A DNA stretch of 64,000 nucleotides from Burkholderiales bacterium (GTDB lineage Bacteria; Pseudomonadota; Gammaproteobacteria; Burkholderiales; Burkholderiaceae_C): positions 1,364,001 to 1,428,000 of the forward strand of contig JACRPO010000009.1 of NCBI GenBank assembly GCA_016223165.1. The letters are read 5' to 3'. The notes below the pieces were generated by a model. The model did no database searches. It was given only the letters and a program-made list of their open reading frames with translations, and was not told where the DNA came from. The position numbers and the translations under genes were made by a program. Positions 27,290 through 34,848 of the stretch are shown one piece after another (the stretch's first letter is position 1; every line of letters starts with the position of its first letter).

Positions 27290-28480
27290 TCAACTGGCCT
27301 GGATCGCGGCGATCCAGAGCTGCGCGCCTTGCGTCGGCGTCGCCGCCCACGTCACGTTGTAAGTGCCGGCCGCGCTGACCTGGCGCACCGCCACGCAGCA
27401 CTGCACGAGCGCACCGGCCTTGAGGATCGAGTGGATGACGGTGAAGCCGTTGTTCGGCACGGCGGTCTTGTCGCTGCCGACGTCGGCATCACCCCACCAC
27501 CACGCCACGAGCAGCGCCGGGCCGGTGGTGGTGACGCTGGCGCTGGTGAGCGGATTGCCGGCCAGCGCTTCTCGCCACTTCACGTCCTTCAGGTTGCCGC
27601 CGTTGCGGATCTCGACGACGCTCATCGTCGTCTCGTCGTATTGCGAGAGCTTCGTCGCGCGCACGACGTGGTTGGTGCCACCGACCGTCGGCGCGCAGGC
27701 GTAGAGCGCGGTGCCGGAGCCCGTCCACAGCGAGTAGACCTGTGGCGATCCGATCTGCGCGAACACATTGCCCTTGTTGTCGGTGGGCGAGGTGTGCGCA
27801 CCGACGTTGCCACGGCCGACACAGGCCAGCAGCATGCTGCCGGACGATGCCGTGCTCATCGCGCCGCTGTACAGCGTCGGCACCGAAACGTCGTGCATGC
27901 TGTACGAGAGGTCGTGCGCACCGAGCGTTGCCCCCGCGCCGGACGGGGCCGGGGTCGGCGCGGGGGTCGGGGCGGGCGTCGGCGCGGCGGTCGGTGCTGC
28001 CGTGGGCGCAGGAGTCGGAGCGGGCGTGGGCGCCGCCGTCGGCGCGCTCGTCGGCGATGTCGTGGGCGCCGCGGTGGGTGCGGCGGTCGGCGCCGTGGTC
28101 GGTGCTGGCGTCGGCGCTGCGGTCGGTGCTGCCGTGGGCGCAGGGGTCGGGGCGGGCGTGGGCGCGGGCGTCGGCGCAGGCGTCGGCGCCAGCGTGGGTG
28201 CAGGCGCGGCCGTGGGCGCCGGCGTGGGCGCGACCGTCGGCGCCGACGTGGGCGATGCGGTCGGAGCTTCCGTCGGCGATGTGATGGGGGCGCTGGTCGG
28301 CGAGGCGGTGGGAGCGGTTGTCGGCGCGAGCGTGCGGCGCCGCCGGCGGAACCCCTGTGCGTCCGCTTCGCCGTCCTCCGCCGTTTCCTGGCCCTGCTCG
28401 GCGCCGCCGCAGGCGCCGAGCCCGTACGTGGCGGCAAGCAGCGAGAACGCAATCGAGACGCGACGACGGTTTGGCTTCAT
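27290..28480 (-). CDS. Stalked lipoprotein, N-type alpha with a third C-terminal domain
   Basis: 396 residues from the ATG at 28480. Signal MKPNRRRVSIAFSLLAATYGLGAC has lipobox Cys24, the same position as in the proteins at 8603 and 31264. The post-Cys acidic motif EDGEADAQ and an RRRRR patch match those two. The stalk (residues 51-180, Thr-Pro-Ala) is the longest of the five. The 216-residue C-terminal domain (YSMHDVSVPTLYSG, LLACVGRGN, SLWTGSGTALYACAP, LLVAWWWGDADVG, GTYNVTWAATPTQGAQLWIAAI) is not shared with the others and looks all-beta. I do not recognise it. It lies 213 bp upstream of the lipoprotein gene at 25457, probably with its own promoter. Confidence 0.7.
   Translation of the reverse strand: MKPNRRRVSIAFSLLAATYGLGACGGAEQGQETAEDGEADAQGFRRRRRTLAPTTAPTASPTSAPITSPTEAPTASPTSAPTVAPTPAPTAAPAPTLAPTPAPTPAPTPAPTPAPTAAPTAAPTPAPTTAPTAAPTAAPTTSPTSAPTAAPTPAPTPAPTAAPTAAPTPAPTPAPTPAPSGAGATLGAHDLSYSMHDVSVPTLYSGAMSTASSGSMLLACVGRGNVGAHTSPTDNKGNVFAQIGSPQVYSLWTGSGTALYACAPTVGGTNHVVRATKLSQYDETTMSVVEIRNGGNLKDVKWREALAGNPLTSASVTTTGPALLVAWWWGDADVGSDKTAVPNNGFTVIHSILKAGALVQCCVAVRQVSAAGTYNVTWAATPTQGAQLWIAAIQAS
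27941..28330. repeat. Stalk-coding repeat (Thr-Pro-Ala), longest in the window
   Basis: Encodes residues 51-180 of the lipoprotein at 27290, in regular APT/TPAP units. The antisense strand reads VGAGVGAAVGA. Confidence 0.8.
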
Positions 28481-28661
28481 GGTGCGCTTGTTGTTGAGTT
28501 GCACTTCGCCGGCGACAGGAGCGCGCGCGTGCCCGTGAGGATGCGATCGATTGTCTGCAGACCCGCTCGCGCGAAGTAACCGCGCTGCGAGCCTTCGTGC
28601 AGGACTTACGGTCGGTAACCGCCCGCCACCGAAACAGGGGGGATCGGTTGAGCGCCCCGGG

Positions 28662-29432
28662 TCAGCGCCCCGGCGCGAGGTCGAAGCAGTAGCCGCTGTA
28701 GTTGCGCAGGCTGTGCGCGGGGTCGTCGGGAATCAGCAGCGGCTTGTCCGGATTGGTCCAGGCTTCGCGCAGGCGGTACCCCAGCTTGCCGAGCCCGCGT
28801 GTCAGCGTCGCCTGCGTCTGCACGCGATAGGGGCAGAAGGCGGTGCCGATGCTGTTGACGGTGAAGAAGTCGAACTCCGGGTGGATGGCCGCCGTGTTGA
28901 CGAGGATCCGCCGCGGCTTGCGCGCGTAGCCGGCAACGATCTCGCCGAGCAGCTTCGGCAGGTACTGCAGCACGCCCGAGGCGAAGAGGATGTCGAAGCC
29001 GTCGCCCTCTTCGTAGCGCGAAGTGAAGCTGAGGCGCTCCGCATCGCCTCGCTCCCTGGCCAGTTCCTGGCCGTGCTCGACCATGGCCGGCACGTCGCAG
29101 ACTCGCCAGGCGAGGTCGGGGAAGGCCTTGTGCGCGTCGCGGAAGGCGATGTACTTGATGCCGATCGCGCCGCCGATGTCGAAGACGCTTCTCAGGCCTT
29201 CGTGCAGCGATCGGGTCAGCCAGTACAGCGACGGGTAGTCGTGCGCGTCGATGCGCAGGCGGTAGTCGTAGATGCGCGCCGAGTCGCTGTTGTCGTAGCC
29301 GGCGCAGCCGTAGCCCTGCGCCGCCGCCTCGGCCGCCTCCCAAGTGTCGTAGACGCCGAAGAAGAGGTTCTGGTCGCGGTTGGCCAAAAAGGCCTGCAGC
29401 GCGGGGTCGGTGATCTCGCTCGAGGGGCTCAT
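28662..29432 (-). CDS. SAM-dependent methyltransferase-like protein (TIGR04325-type)
   Basis: 256 residues. A Rossmann-type SAM site is in SVFDIGGAIGIKYIAF, followed by an acidic strand end (VCDVP) and a GFDILFASGVLQYL segment, the order of class I methyltransferases. The DIGGxxG form and the N-terminal FFGVYDTWEAAEAAA resemble a family often found in polysaccharide and peptide clusters. It lies 69 bp after the stop of the orphan adenylation gene on the same strand, so the two are probably co-transcribed. Possible substrates are the NRPS product or a sugar; the sequence does not decide. Confidence 0.7.
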   Translation of the reverse strand: MSPSSEITDPALQAFLANRDQNLFFGVYDTWEAAEAAAQGYGCAGYDNSDSARIYDYRLRIDAHDYPSLYWLTRSLHEGLRSVFDIGGAIGIKYIAFRDAHKAFPDLAWRVCDVPAMVEHGQELARERGDAERLSFTSRYEEGDGFDILFASGVLQYLPKLLGEIVAGYARKPRRILVNTAAIHPEFDFFTVNSIGTAFCPYRVQTQATLTRGLGKLGYRLREAWTNPDKPLLIPDDPAHSLRNYSGYCFDLAPGR

Positions 29433-29501
29433 CGTGTGGCCTGCACCTGGGCTGGCGTGTCTCGTCTCGTTGGCTGCTGGCCGCTGCCTTGCCGCGCCGC
29501 C

Positions 29502-31130
29502 TCAGGCGGGCACGCCGGCCCTGAGGTCCTCGAGCAGGGCCTTGCGGTCGACCTTGCCGTTCACGTTGAGCGGCAGGCGGTCGAGCACGCGCAGTTCCTT
29601 GGGCACCATGACGCCGGGCAGCATCTCCTTCAGGCGGGCGCGCAGCTCGGTCATCTCGACCTTCGGCCGCGCGACGAACCCCACGACGCCGCTGGCGCCG
29701 CTCGTCGTCGGCGGCCAGCCGACGGCCACCACTTCGTCGCTGCCGCTGGCGCTGCGCATCGCCTGCTCGATCTCGCCGAGCTCGATGCGCACGCCGGCGA
29801 TCTTGATCTGGTAGTCCATGCGGCCGAGGTACGGAATCGGCGCGCCCTCGGGCGCGCGCCGCACGAGGTCGCCGGTGCGGTAGTGCACCTGGTCGCTGCC
29901 GGGCAGGCGGATGAAGCTCTTCGCGGTGCGCTCGGCGTCCTTCCAGTAGCCCGGCGTGACTTGCGGCCCGGCAATCAGCAGCTCGCCCTCACCGCCCACC
30001 GGCACGTCGACGAGATCGGCATCGACGACACGCAAGGTCACGCGCGGCCCCGCCGTGCCGATGGGCACCACGCCGTGCAGCGCCTCCGCCGGCGAGCGCT
30101 TGCGGTCCCAGCGGTAGTAGGAGGCGTCCACCGTGCATTCGGTGGGGCCGTAGACGTTGTCGATGGCGGCGTTGGGCGCCGCCAGCGCGAGCTTGGCCGC
30201 GAGATCGGCGGACAGCGCTTCGCCGCCGAAGCGGGCGAGGCGCAGCAGCGGGAAGCGCCCCGCCCGCCAGCCGTTGCCGCGGTCCATCATGTGCCCGGTA
30301 GAGGGCACGATGTCGATGACCGTGAGCGCGCGCTTCTCGATGTACTTGTTCGGGTTGATCCACTCCGGCAGCGTCGGGCAGCACAGGCAGGCGCCGAGCG
30401 ACCAGCCGACGAAGAGGTCGAACATCGAGGAGTCGAAGGTGATGTCGTAGAACTGCGAGAAGCGGTCCTGCCGTCCCGCGTCGCCGATGCCGAGCGCGCG
30501 GTAGCGCTCCTGCGACATCTGCACGAAGCGCACGACGTTGCGGTGCAGGACGCCCACGCCCTTCGGGGTGCCCGTGCTGCCCGAGGTGAAGAAGAGGTAG
30601 GCGAGGTCGTCCGGCGAGGCGGCCAGCGGCGAGAAGCCGGTGGTCTCGCCAATGCCCGCCGAGGTGGCGACGAAACGGTGCCGTGGCAGGCGCACGGCGA
30701 GCGCGGCCGCCTGGTCCGCGTCGTCGACGACGACGACCAGCGCTCGCTCGATGCCGGCGAGCAGCGGCTCGAGCACGGCGAGGCCGGCGGCGTCGGCGAC
30801 GAGCGCCTGCGCTCCGGCCAGCTCGATCATCTGCCGCGTGCGCTCCTGCGGGAAGCCCGGGTTGAGCGGCACCACCGCGCCACTGCCGGCCAGCACGCCG
30901 AGGATGCCGGCATACATCGACGTCGAACGGCTGGCGAGCACGCCGACGCGCGGTTTCGCGAGCCCGCCGGTGGCGACGAGCGAGTGCGCGACCTGCAGCG
31001 ACCTCGAGCGCAGTTCAGCGTAGCTCAGCCACTCGGTGCCGACCTCGACCGCGGTCCGCTCGGGATGCGCCGCCGCCGCGTCGAAGAAGGTGCGGTGCAG
31101 GCCGTCGCCGTAGGCGTCAACGATCGTCAT
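29502..31130 (-). CDS. Stand-alone adenylation enzyme (amino-acid activating type)
   Basis: 542 residues, a complete ANL enzyme with no carrier or condensation domain. Motifs: LFFTSGSTGTPKGVGVLHRN (P-loop), TFDSSMFDLFVGW, ARFGGEALS, NVYGPTECTVD, VHYRTGDLVRR, YQIKIAGVRIELGEIEQA, and the terminal catalytic lysine in NVNGKVDRKAL. It resembles DltA and other free-standing domains that load a carrier in trans. The NRPS at 18202 ends in a PCP with no adenylation domain of its own, which makes that PCP (or one of the discrete ACPs) the obvious candidate partner; this is inference. The pocket lacks a code I can match. It is followed on the same strand by the methyltransferase gene. Confidence 0.85.
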   Translation of the reverse strand: MTIVDAYGDGLHRTFFDAAAAHPERTAVEVGTEWLSYAELRSRSLQVAHSLVATGGLAKPRVGVLASRSTSMYAGILGVLAGSGAVVPLNPGFPQERTRQMIELAGAQALVADAAGLAVLEPLLAGIERALVVVVDDADQAAALAVRLPRHRFVATSAGIGETTGFSPLAASPDDLAYLFFTSGSTGTPKGVGVLHRNVVRFVQMSQERYRALGIGDAGRQDRFSQFYDITFDSSMFDLFVGWSLGACLCCPTLPEWINPNKYIEKRALTVIDIVPSTGHMMDRGNGWRAGRFPLLRLARFGGEALSADLAAKLALAAPNAAIDNVYGPTECTVDASYYRWDRKRSPAEALHGVVPIGTAGPRVTLRVVDADLVDVPVGGEGELLIAGPQVTPGYWKDAERTAKSFIRLPGSDQVHYRTGDLVRRAPEGAPIPYLGRMDYQIKIAGVRIELGEIEQAMRSASGSDEVVAVGWPPTTSGASGVVGFVARPKVEMTELRARLKEMLPGVMVPKELRVLDRLPLNVNGKVDRKALLEDLRAGVPA

Positions 31131-31263
31131 CGGACGATTCTAGGAAGCGCCCCCTCGGGCACACGCCGGCGCGCGCGTGCATTGCTCACGCCCGCCCCGC
31201 CGCCGAGCACGCGTCGTGCCCGGGCAGCGAAGGCGCGTGCACGTTTGCCCGCGCCGGAGGACT

Positions 31264-33504
31264 TCAGCGCGGCGGGCCGATGTACTTCGTGCCGGCCGCC
31301 ATCTGGGCGAAGAACATCACCGTGTCTTCGTCCGCGCCCTTGACGCCGCCGTTGTAGAGGTTGAGCAGCAGGCCCATGTCGCCCATCTGGCGGAAGGGCA
31401 CGAGCTTGCCCATCGACAGCGGCGTCGCGCCGGTGTAGTCGAGCTTGCCGTCGCGATACTTCCAGTTCGTATGCCGCGCGGCGAGGCGGCCGTCGATCCA
31501 GATCTCCATCACGCCGTCGGCCGGGCTCGTGCCCACGGCGCCCGTGCTGTTCCAGGTGTTGAGCTTCTTGCGGATCTCCACCGTGTACCACTTGTTCGGG
31601 AAGAAGCCGGCGCCGAGCCCGCCCATCTGGCCGAAGGGCATGTCGTACTTGACCATGTCCCACGAGTGCACGTAGCTCTGCACGCCCATCAGGCCGACAT
31701 CGGACGGGTGGACGCGGAAGCCGAGGCGGTTGGTGTGGCCGATGTTCTCGCCACCGACGTTGTTGTTGCCGCCGAAGAAGGTCCAGTGGTGCGTGCCCAC
31801 ACCCCACTTGCCCTCGCGGATGGCGTAGGTGGCGGTGGCGCCGCTCTCGGTGCGGAAGGCCCTGGTATCGGCAAGCAGCTTGGGCGTGACGGCGAAGCGC
31901 ACGCGGAAGCGCACGAAGGTTTCGTCGAGCGTGCCGGCCACCGCTTTCGGGAACAGCGCCCAGAGGTCGGCGCCGGTCGAGCCGCCATAGCCCACCGAAC
32001 CACCGTCGGCCACCGTCTCCTTGGGAATCACGACACGCAGCGCACCGAGGCCCGGTGCGGCGGGCTGGAAGCCGTCGCCCGTGTAGGAGGAAGACACGAG
32101 CGAGATCGTGCCGCCGGTGTTCTGCTTGTAGAACCACTTGTGCGTGCCGGCGATCGGCACACCCTGGTGCGCGGTCGGCAGCTTGGCCGTGTTGGCCGCG
32201 CCGGTGCCGAACAGCTCGGGATCCCAGTAGCTCAGGTTCCACACGTCGATGGAGCTGAAGTTCTGGATGACGTAGTCGCCGAGCGTCGTACCGTCCTCGT
32301 AGCGCTGCGCGAACAGGATGGAGGGGTCGTTCTTCAGGCCGGCATCGGCGGCGTAGGCGTTGGCCACACCCAGCGTCACCGGCGCCGTGTTCACCGGCGG
32401 GTTGGCGAGATAGCCGCTGATCGTCGCCTGGCCCGAGGTGTGCTGCGTCACGCCGATGGTCAGCGTCGCCGAACTCACGGCCTTGGCCGGCATCTCGAAT
32501 TCGAGCGCCACGGAGGCATTGATCGCGGCTTCGGGATTGGCGCCGGTCTGCGTGTACGAGGTGCCCGGCATCAACTGCACGCAGGCCGTGCAGGCGAGCG
32601 CACCGACGGTGCCGTCGCTGTAGTTGACCTGCACGCGGGGCGCCGAGATGCTCGGGTGGCGCGGCGTGGCGAGCGCACGCGTGCTGCCCACGACCTTCAC
32701 GATGTAGGCATTCCAGCGTCCGCGGGCAAAGGCAGCCTGCACGCCGGCGGTGATGGCCGTGCTGTAGGTGGAGGCACCGCTCGTCGCCGCGTTGGCGGCG
32801 AAGCTGAAGTGCGGGCTGCTCGTGGCCTGCGGCGTGCCGCTCTGGTTGATCCAGTCGCCGCCGGGGTTGTTCCACAGCCACTGCGCCGAGTGCTCGACGC
32901 TCGAATACGAAGGGCCGATCTTGCCGAGTTCGTAGGCCGCTGCCGGCGACCCGGTGGTCGTCTTGGGCAGCACCTCGTAGTAGGTGCCGTCGCCACGGCG
33001 CGTGGAGGTCGATGCACGGGCATCGACGAAGAGCGTCTTCTTCGTGCTGCGGTAGGCCTCGTTGTCCACCGGCGCCGGGGCCGCGGTCGGCGCGGGCGTG
33101 GGTGCGGGCGTCGGTGCGGCGGTGGGCGCAGGCGTCGGCGCCGCAGTGGGCGCAGCCGTCGGTGCCGGCGTCGGACTCGCCGTCGGTGCCGGCGTCGGAC
33201 TCGCCGTCGGCGCGGACGTGGGGCTCGGCGCCGGTGCCGCGGTCGGGCTCGCGGTCGGGCTCACCGTGGGCGCGGCGGTAGGGTTCGTCGTCGGCGCAGC
33301 GGTCGGCCCTGCCGCCGGCGAACTTGTCGGCGCCAGCGTCGGGGTGGCCGTCGGCCGCCAGGTGCGCCAGCGTCGGCGCTGCGCGCTGACCTCGCCGTCC
33401 TCGGCGAGGTCGGTTCCGTCGTCGGCACCGCCGCAGGCGGCCATGCCGGTGCTGGCCCCCAACAGGGCAAAGGTGAGCGTGACTCGGCGGCGATCGTTCT
33501 TCAT
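31264..33504 (-). CDS. Stalked lipoprotein, N-type alpha / C-type L (lyase-like)
   Basis: 746 residues. Signal MKNDRRRVTLTFALLGASTGMAAC, lipobox Cys24, then EDGEVSAQ and RRRWRTWRPTA, identical over 10 residues to the patch in the protein at 8603. Thr-Pro-Ala stalk 50-146. From AYRSTKKTLFVDARAST on it parallels the protein at 23367 throughout (VQVNYSDGT, SILFAQRYEDGTTLGDYVIQNFSS, KWFYKQNTGGTISLV, VIPKETVADGGSVGYGG, HTNRLGFRVHPSDVGLMG). Several stretches are also nearly identical at DNA level, so the copies are recent or homogenised by gene conversion. A polysaccharide-lyase-like or lectin-like beta-sandwich is suggested by the C-terminal third but not proven. Element copy B lies upstream at 33663. 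Confidence 0.75.
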   Translation of the reverse strand: MKNDRRRVTLTFALLGASTGMAACGGADDGTDLAEDGEVSAQRRRWRTWRPTATPTLAPTSSPAAGPTAAPTTNPTAAPTVSPTASPTAAPAPSPTSAPTASPTPAPTASPTPAPTAAPTAAPTPAPTAAPTPAPTPAPTAAPAPVDNEAYRSTKKTLFVDARASTSTRRGDGTYYEVLPKTTTGSPAAAYELGKIGPSYSSVEHSAQWLWNNPGGDWINQSGTPQATSSPHFSFAANAATSGASTYSTAITAGVQAAFARGRWNAYIVKVVGSTRALATPRHPSISAPRVQVNYSDGTVGALACTACVQLMPGTSYTQTGANPEAAINASVALEFEMPAKAVSSATLTIGVTQHTSGQATISGYLANPPVNTAPVTLGVANAYAADAGLKNDPSILFAQRYEDGTTLGDYVIQNFSSIDVWNLSYWDPELFGTGAANTAKLPTAHQGVPIAGTHKWFYKQNTGGTISLVSSSYTGDGFQPAAPGLGALRVVIPKETVADGGSVGYGGSTGADLWALFPKAVAGTLDETFVRFRVRFAVTPKLLADTRAFRTESGATATYAIREGKWGVGTHHWTFFGGNNNVGGENIGHTNRLGFRVHPSDVGLMGVQSYVHSWDMVKYDMPFGQMGGLGAGFFPNKWYTVEIRKKLNTWNSTGAVGTSPADGVMEIWIDGRLAARHTNWKYRDGKLDYTGATPLSMGKLVPFRQMGDMGLLLNLYNGGVKGADEDTVMFFAQMAAGTKYIGPPR
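33067..33357. repeat. Stalk-coding repeat (Thr-Pro-Ala)
   Basis: Encodes residues 50-146 of the lipoprotein at 31264 in PT-x-AP units, the same style as the stalks at 9842 and 27941. Confidence 0.8.
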
Positions 33505-33662
33505 GGGCAGGTCTTGGCTCGGGTGAAGTGGTGCCTCGGGCGCACCGCAGCCAGGGCTGGCGGCGGCTGCTCCGGCGATTTGCCGGCGGCACGAGTCAGA
33601 TCGGCCATTCTTCGCGCGCGTGAACCCGACGCGTAACCAGCCCAGGCTGCGGCCCCTGGGAA

Positions 33663-33689
33663 TTACAGGTCGTGACGCTTCCTTGCAGG
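33663..33689. promoter_or_regulatory. Conserved upstream element, copy B
   Basis: Partner of the element at 10417-10443; the core GTGAC-N2-TTCCTTGCAGG is identical outside the two spacer bases. It sits 159 bp before the lipoprotein start at 33504 and just past the 3' end of the GNAT gene. A weaker look-alike (TTACGGTCGGTAACCGC) occurs near 28609, upstream of the lipoprotein at 27290. Confidence 0.5.
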
Positions 33690-33775
33690 GAGCCCGGCAG
33701 TTGTCACTGCCGTGCTCACAGGTGCGTGGCGCGCCGGCGCCTGAACCCGGCGCGGGCTTGGCGACCTGGGGCGTC

Positions 33776-34669
33776 TCAGAAGCGGCTGCGCGCCCAGGAC
33801 GCCGCAGAGCGGGCGTCGGCGCGGGCGCCGCGTGGCGGCAGGCACAGGTAGCCGTGGCGGCGGTAGAGCTCGACGAAGCCGAACCGCTTCATGTTGCGGA
33901 AGGACGCATCGGGGGCATCGACGGTGCCGGTCGCTGTCTCGGCGGTCATCCAGCGACAACCGCGCTCGCCGGCGTCGCGCACGCTGTGCCACAGCAGCGC
34001 CGACTGCAGGCCGCGGGCGCGGTGGCTGGGCAGGGTCGCGCTCCAGCCGAACCAGGCGGTGTCGCCGCGCACGTGCGTCAGGCAGGCCGCCACCGGCCGT
34101 GCGCCGTCGAAGGCCACCCATTGCGCGAACTCGGGCGACCAGGGTGCGCGGCGCAGGATGCGCGCCACCGAAGCCGAGATGCCGAAGACGCGCTCGACCA
34201 CTTCGGCGGCAAGCGCGGCGCGATCGGCACCGACGCGTTCGACGCGCCAGGCCGGCGCCGGGCCATCGAGGTCGCGGCAATCCATCGCCAGCATCGCCGT
34301 CGGGAGGCTGCGCCGCAGGCGCATCTGCTTGAGGAGCAGGCGCACGTGCTCGTGCAAGGCCGTGGGTGCGAGCTCCAGGCCCCACGGGCCCTGATGCCCG
34401 CCAAAGCGCGCCGCCACCGCGGCCATGGTGCGAGCGTCGAAGGGCTGGCTCAGGCCGAGCCCGAGCACGCGGTTGAACAGGGTCGAGCTGCGATCACCCG
34501 GGCACTGCAGCGCGATGCCGTCGGCGAGCGCAAAGACGGAAACGGCCGACCCGCCGGCGTCGGCTGCGGCGGCGCGCGCCATCGCCACGTAGGCGTGAGC
34601 CTCGCTGAGCTCGGCCACCGTCGCGGCCCGCCTTGCGTCCCACCCGGGAGTGCTTGGATCGATCGGCAT
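33776..34669 (-). CDS. GNAT-family acyltransferase, paralogue of the gene at 1324
   Basis: 297 residues from the ATG at 34669 (MPIDPSTPGWDARR). The frame stays open to 34915, but that extension is Arg-rich and overlaps the deacetylase gene. C-terminal motifs AWFGWSATLPSHRARGLQS, CRWMTAETATGT and RNMKRFGFVELYRRHGYL match those of the protein at 1324. Two GNAT-like halves are likely, as in acyltransferases of FemX/GNAT type. It is the last gene of the long exopolysaccharide operon or a separate unit, being 179 bp past the deacetylase stop. Substrate unknown; the paralogue pair brackets the assembly-line region. Confidence 0.75.
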   Translation of the reverse strand: MPIDPSTPGWDARRAATVAELSEAHAYVAMARAAAADAGGSAVSVFALADGIALQCPGDRSSTLFNRVLGLGLSQPFDARTMAAVAARFGGHQGPWGLELAPTALHEHVRLLLKQMRLRRSLPTAMLAMDCRDLDGPAPAWRVERVGADRAALAAEVVERVFGISASVARILRRAPWSPEFAQWVAFDGARPVAACLTHVRGDTAWFGWSATLPSHRARGLQSALLWHSVRDAGERGCRWMTAETATGTVDAPDASFRNMKRFGFVELYRRHGYLCLPPRGARADARSAASWARSRF

Positions 34670-34698
34670 CGTCAGACGTCGGTGGGCTCGGTCGGGTG

Positions 34699-34766
34699 AT
34701 GTTCGGCAAACATTCCCCCCCGCCCATTTTTCGATGATCCCTCCGGCGAACGGTACGGCAAACCGT
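34699..34766. promoter_or_regulatory. Paired CGGCAAAC elements upstream of the GNAT gene
   Basis: ATGTT-CGGCA-AACAT (34699-34713) and ACGGT-ACGGCAA-ACCGT (34750-34766) are both inverted repeats and share the core CGGCAAAC, offset by 52 bp or about five helical turns. They lie 30-97 bp before the GNAT start at 34669. The arrangement suits a dimeric regulator with two sites. Confidence 0.4.
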
Positions 34767-34848
34767 CTCCCCCCGCTCTGCCCGCACAACGGGCGAGCGA
34801 CAGGAATGCACGGGTCCTGCTCATCGCTGCGGCGTCGATGGCCATCTC

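Noticed and set aside
1324..33504. Mobile element or genomic island boundaries around the NRPS region
   Set aside because: No transposase, integrase, tRNA gene or flanking direct repeat was seen, and base composition by eye is like that of the neighbours.
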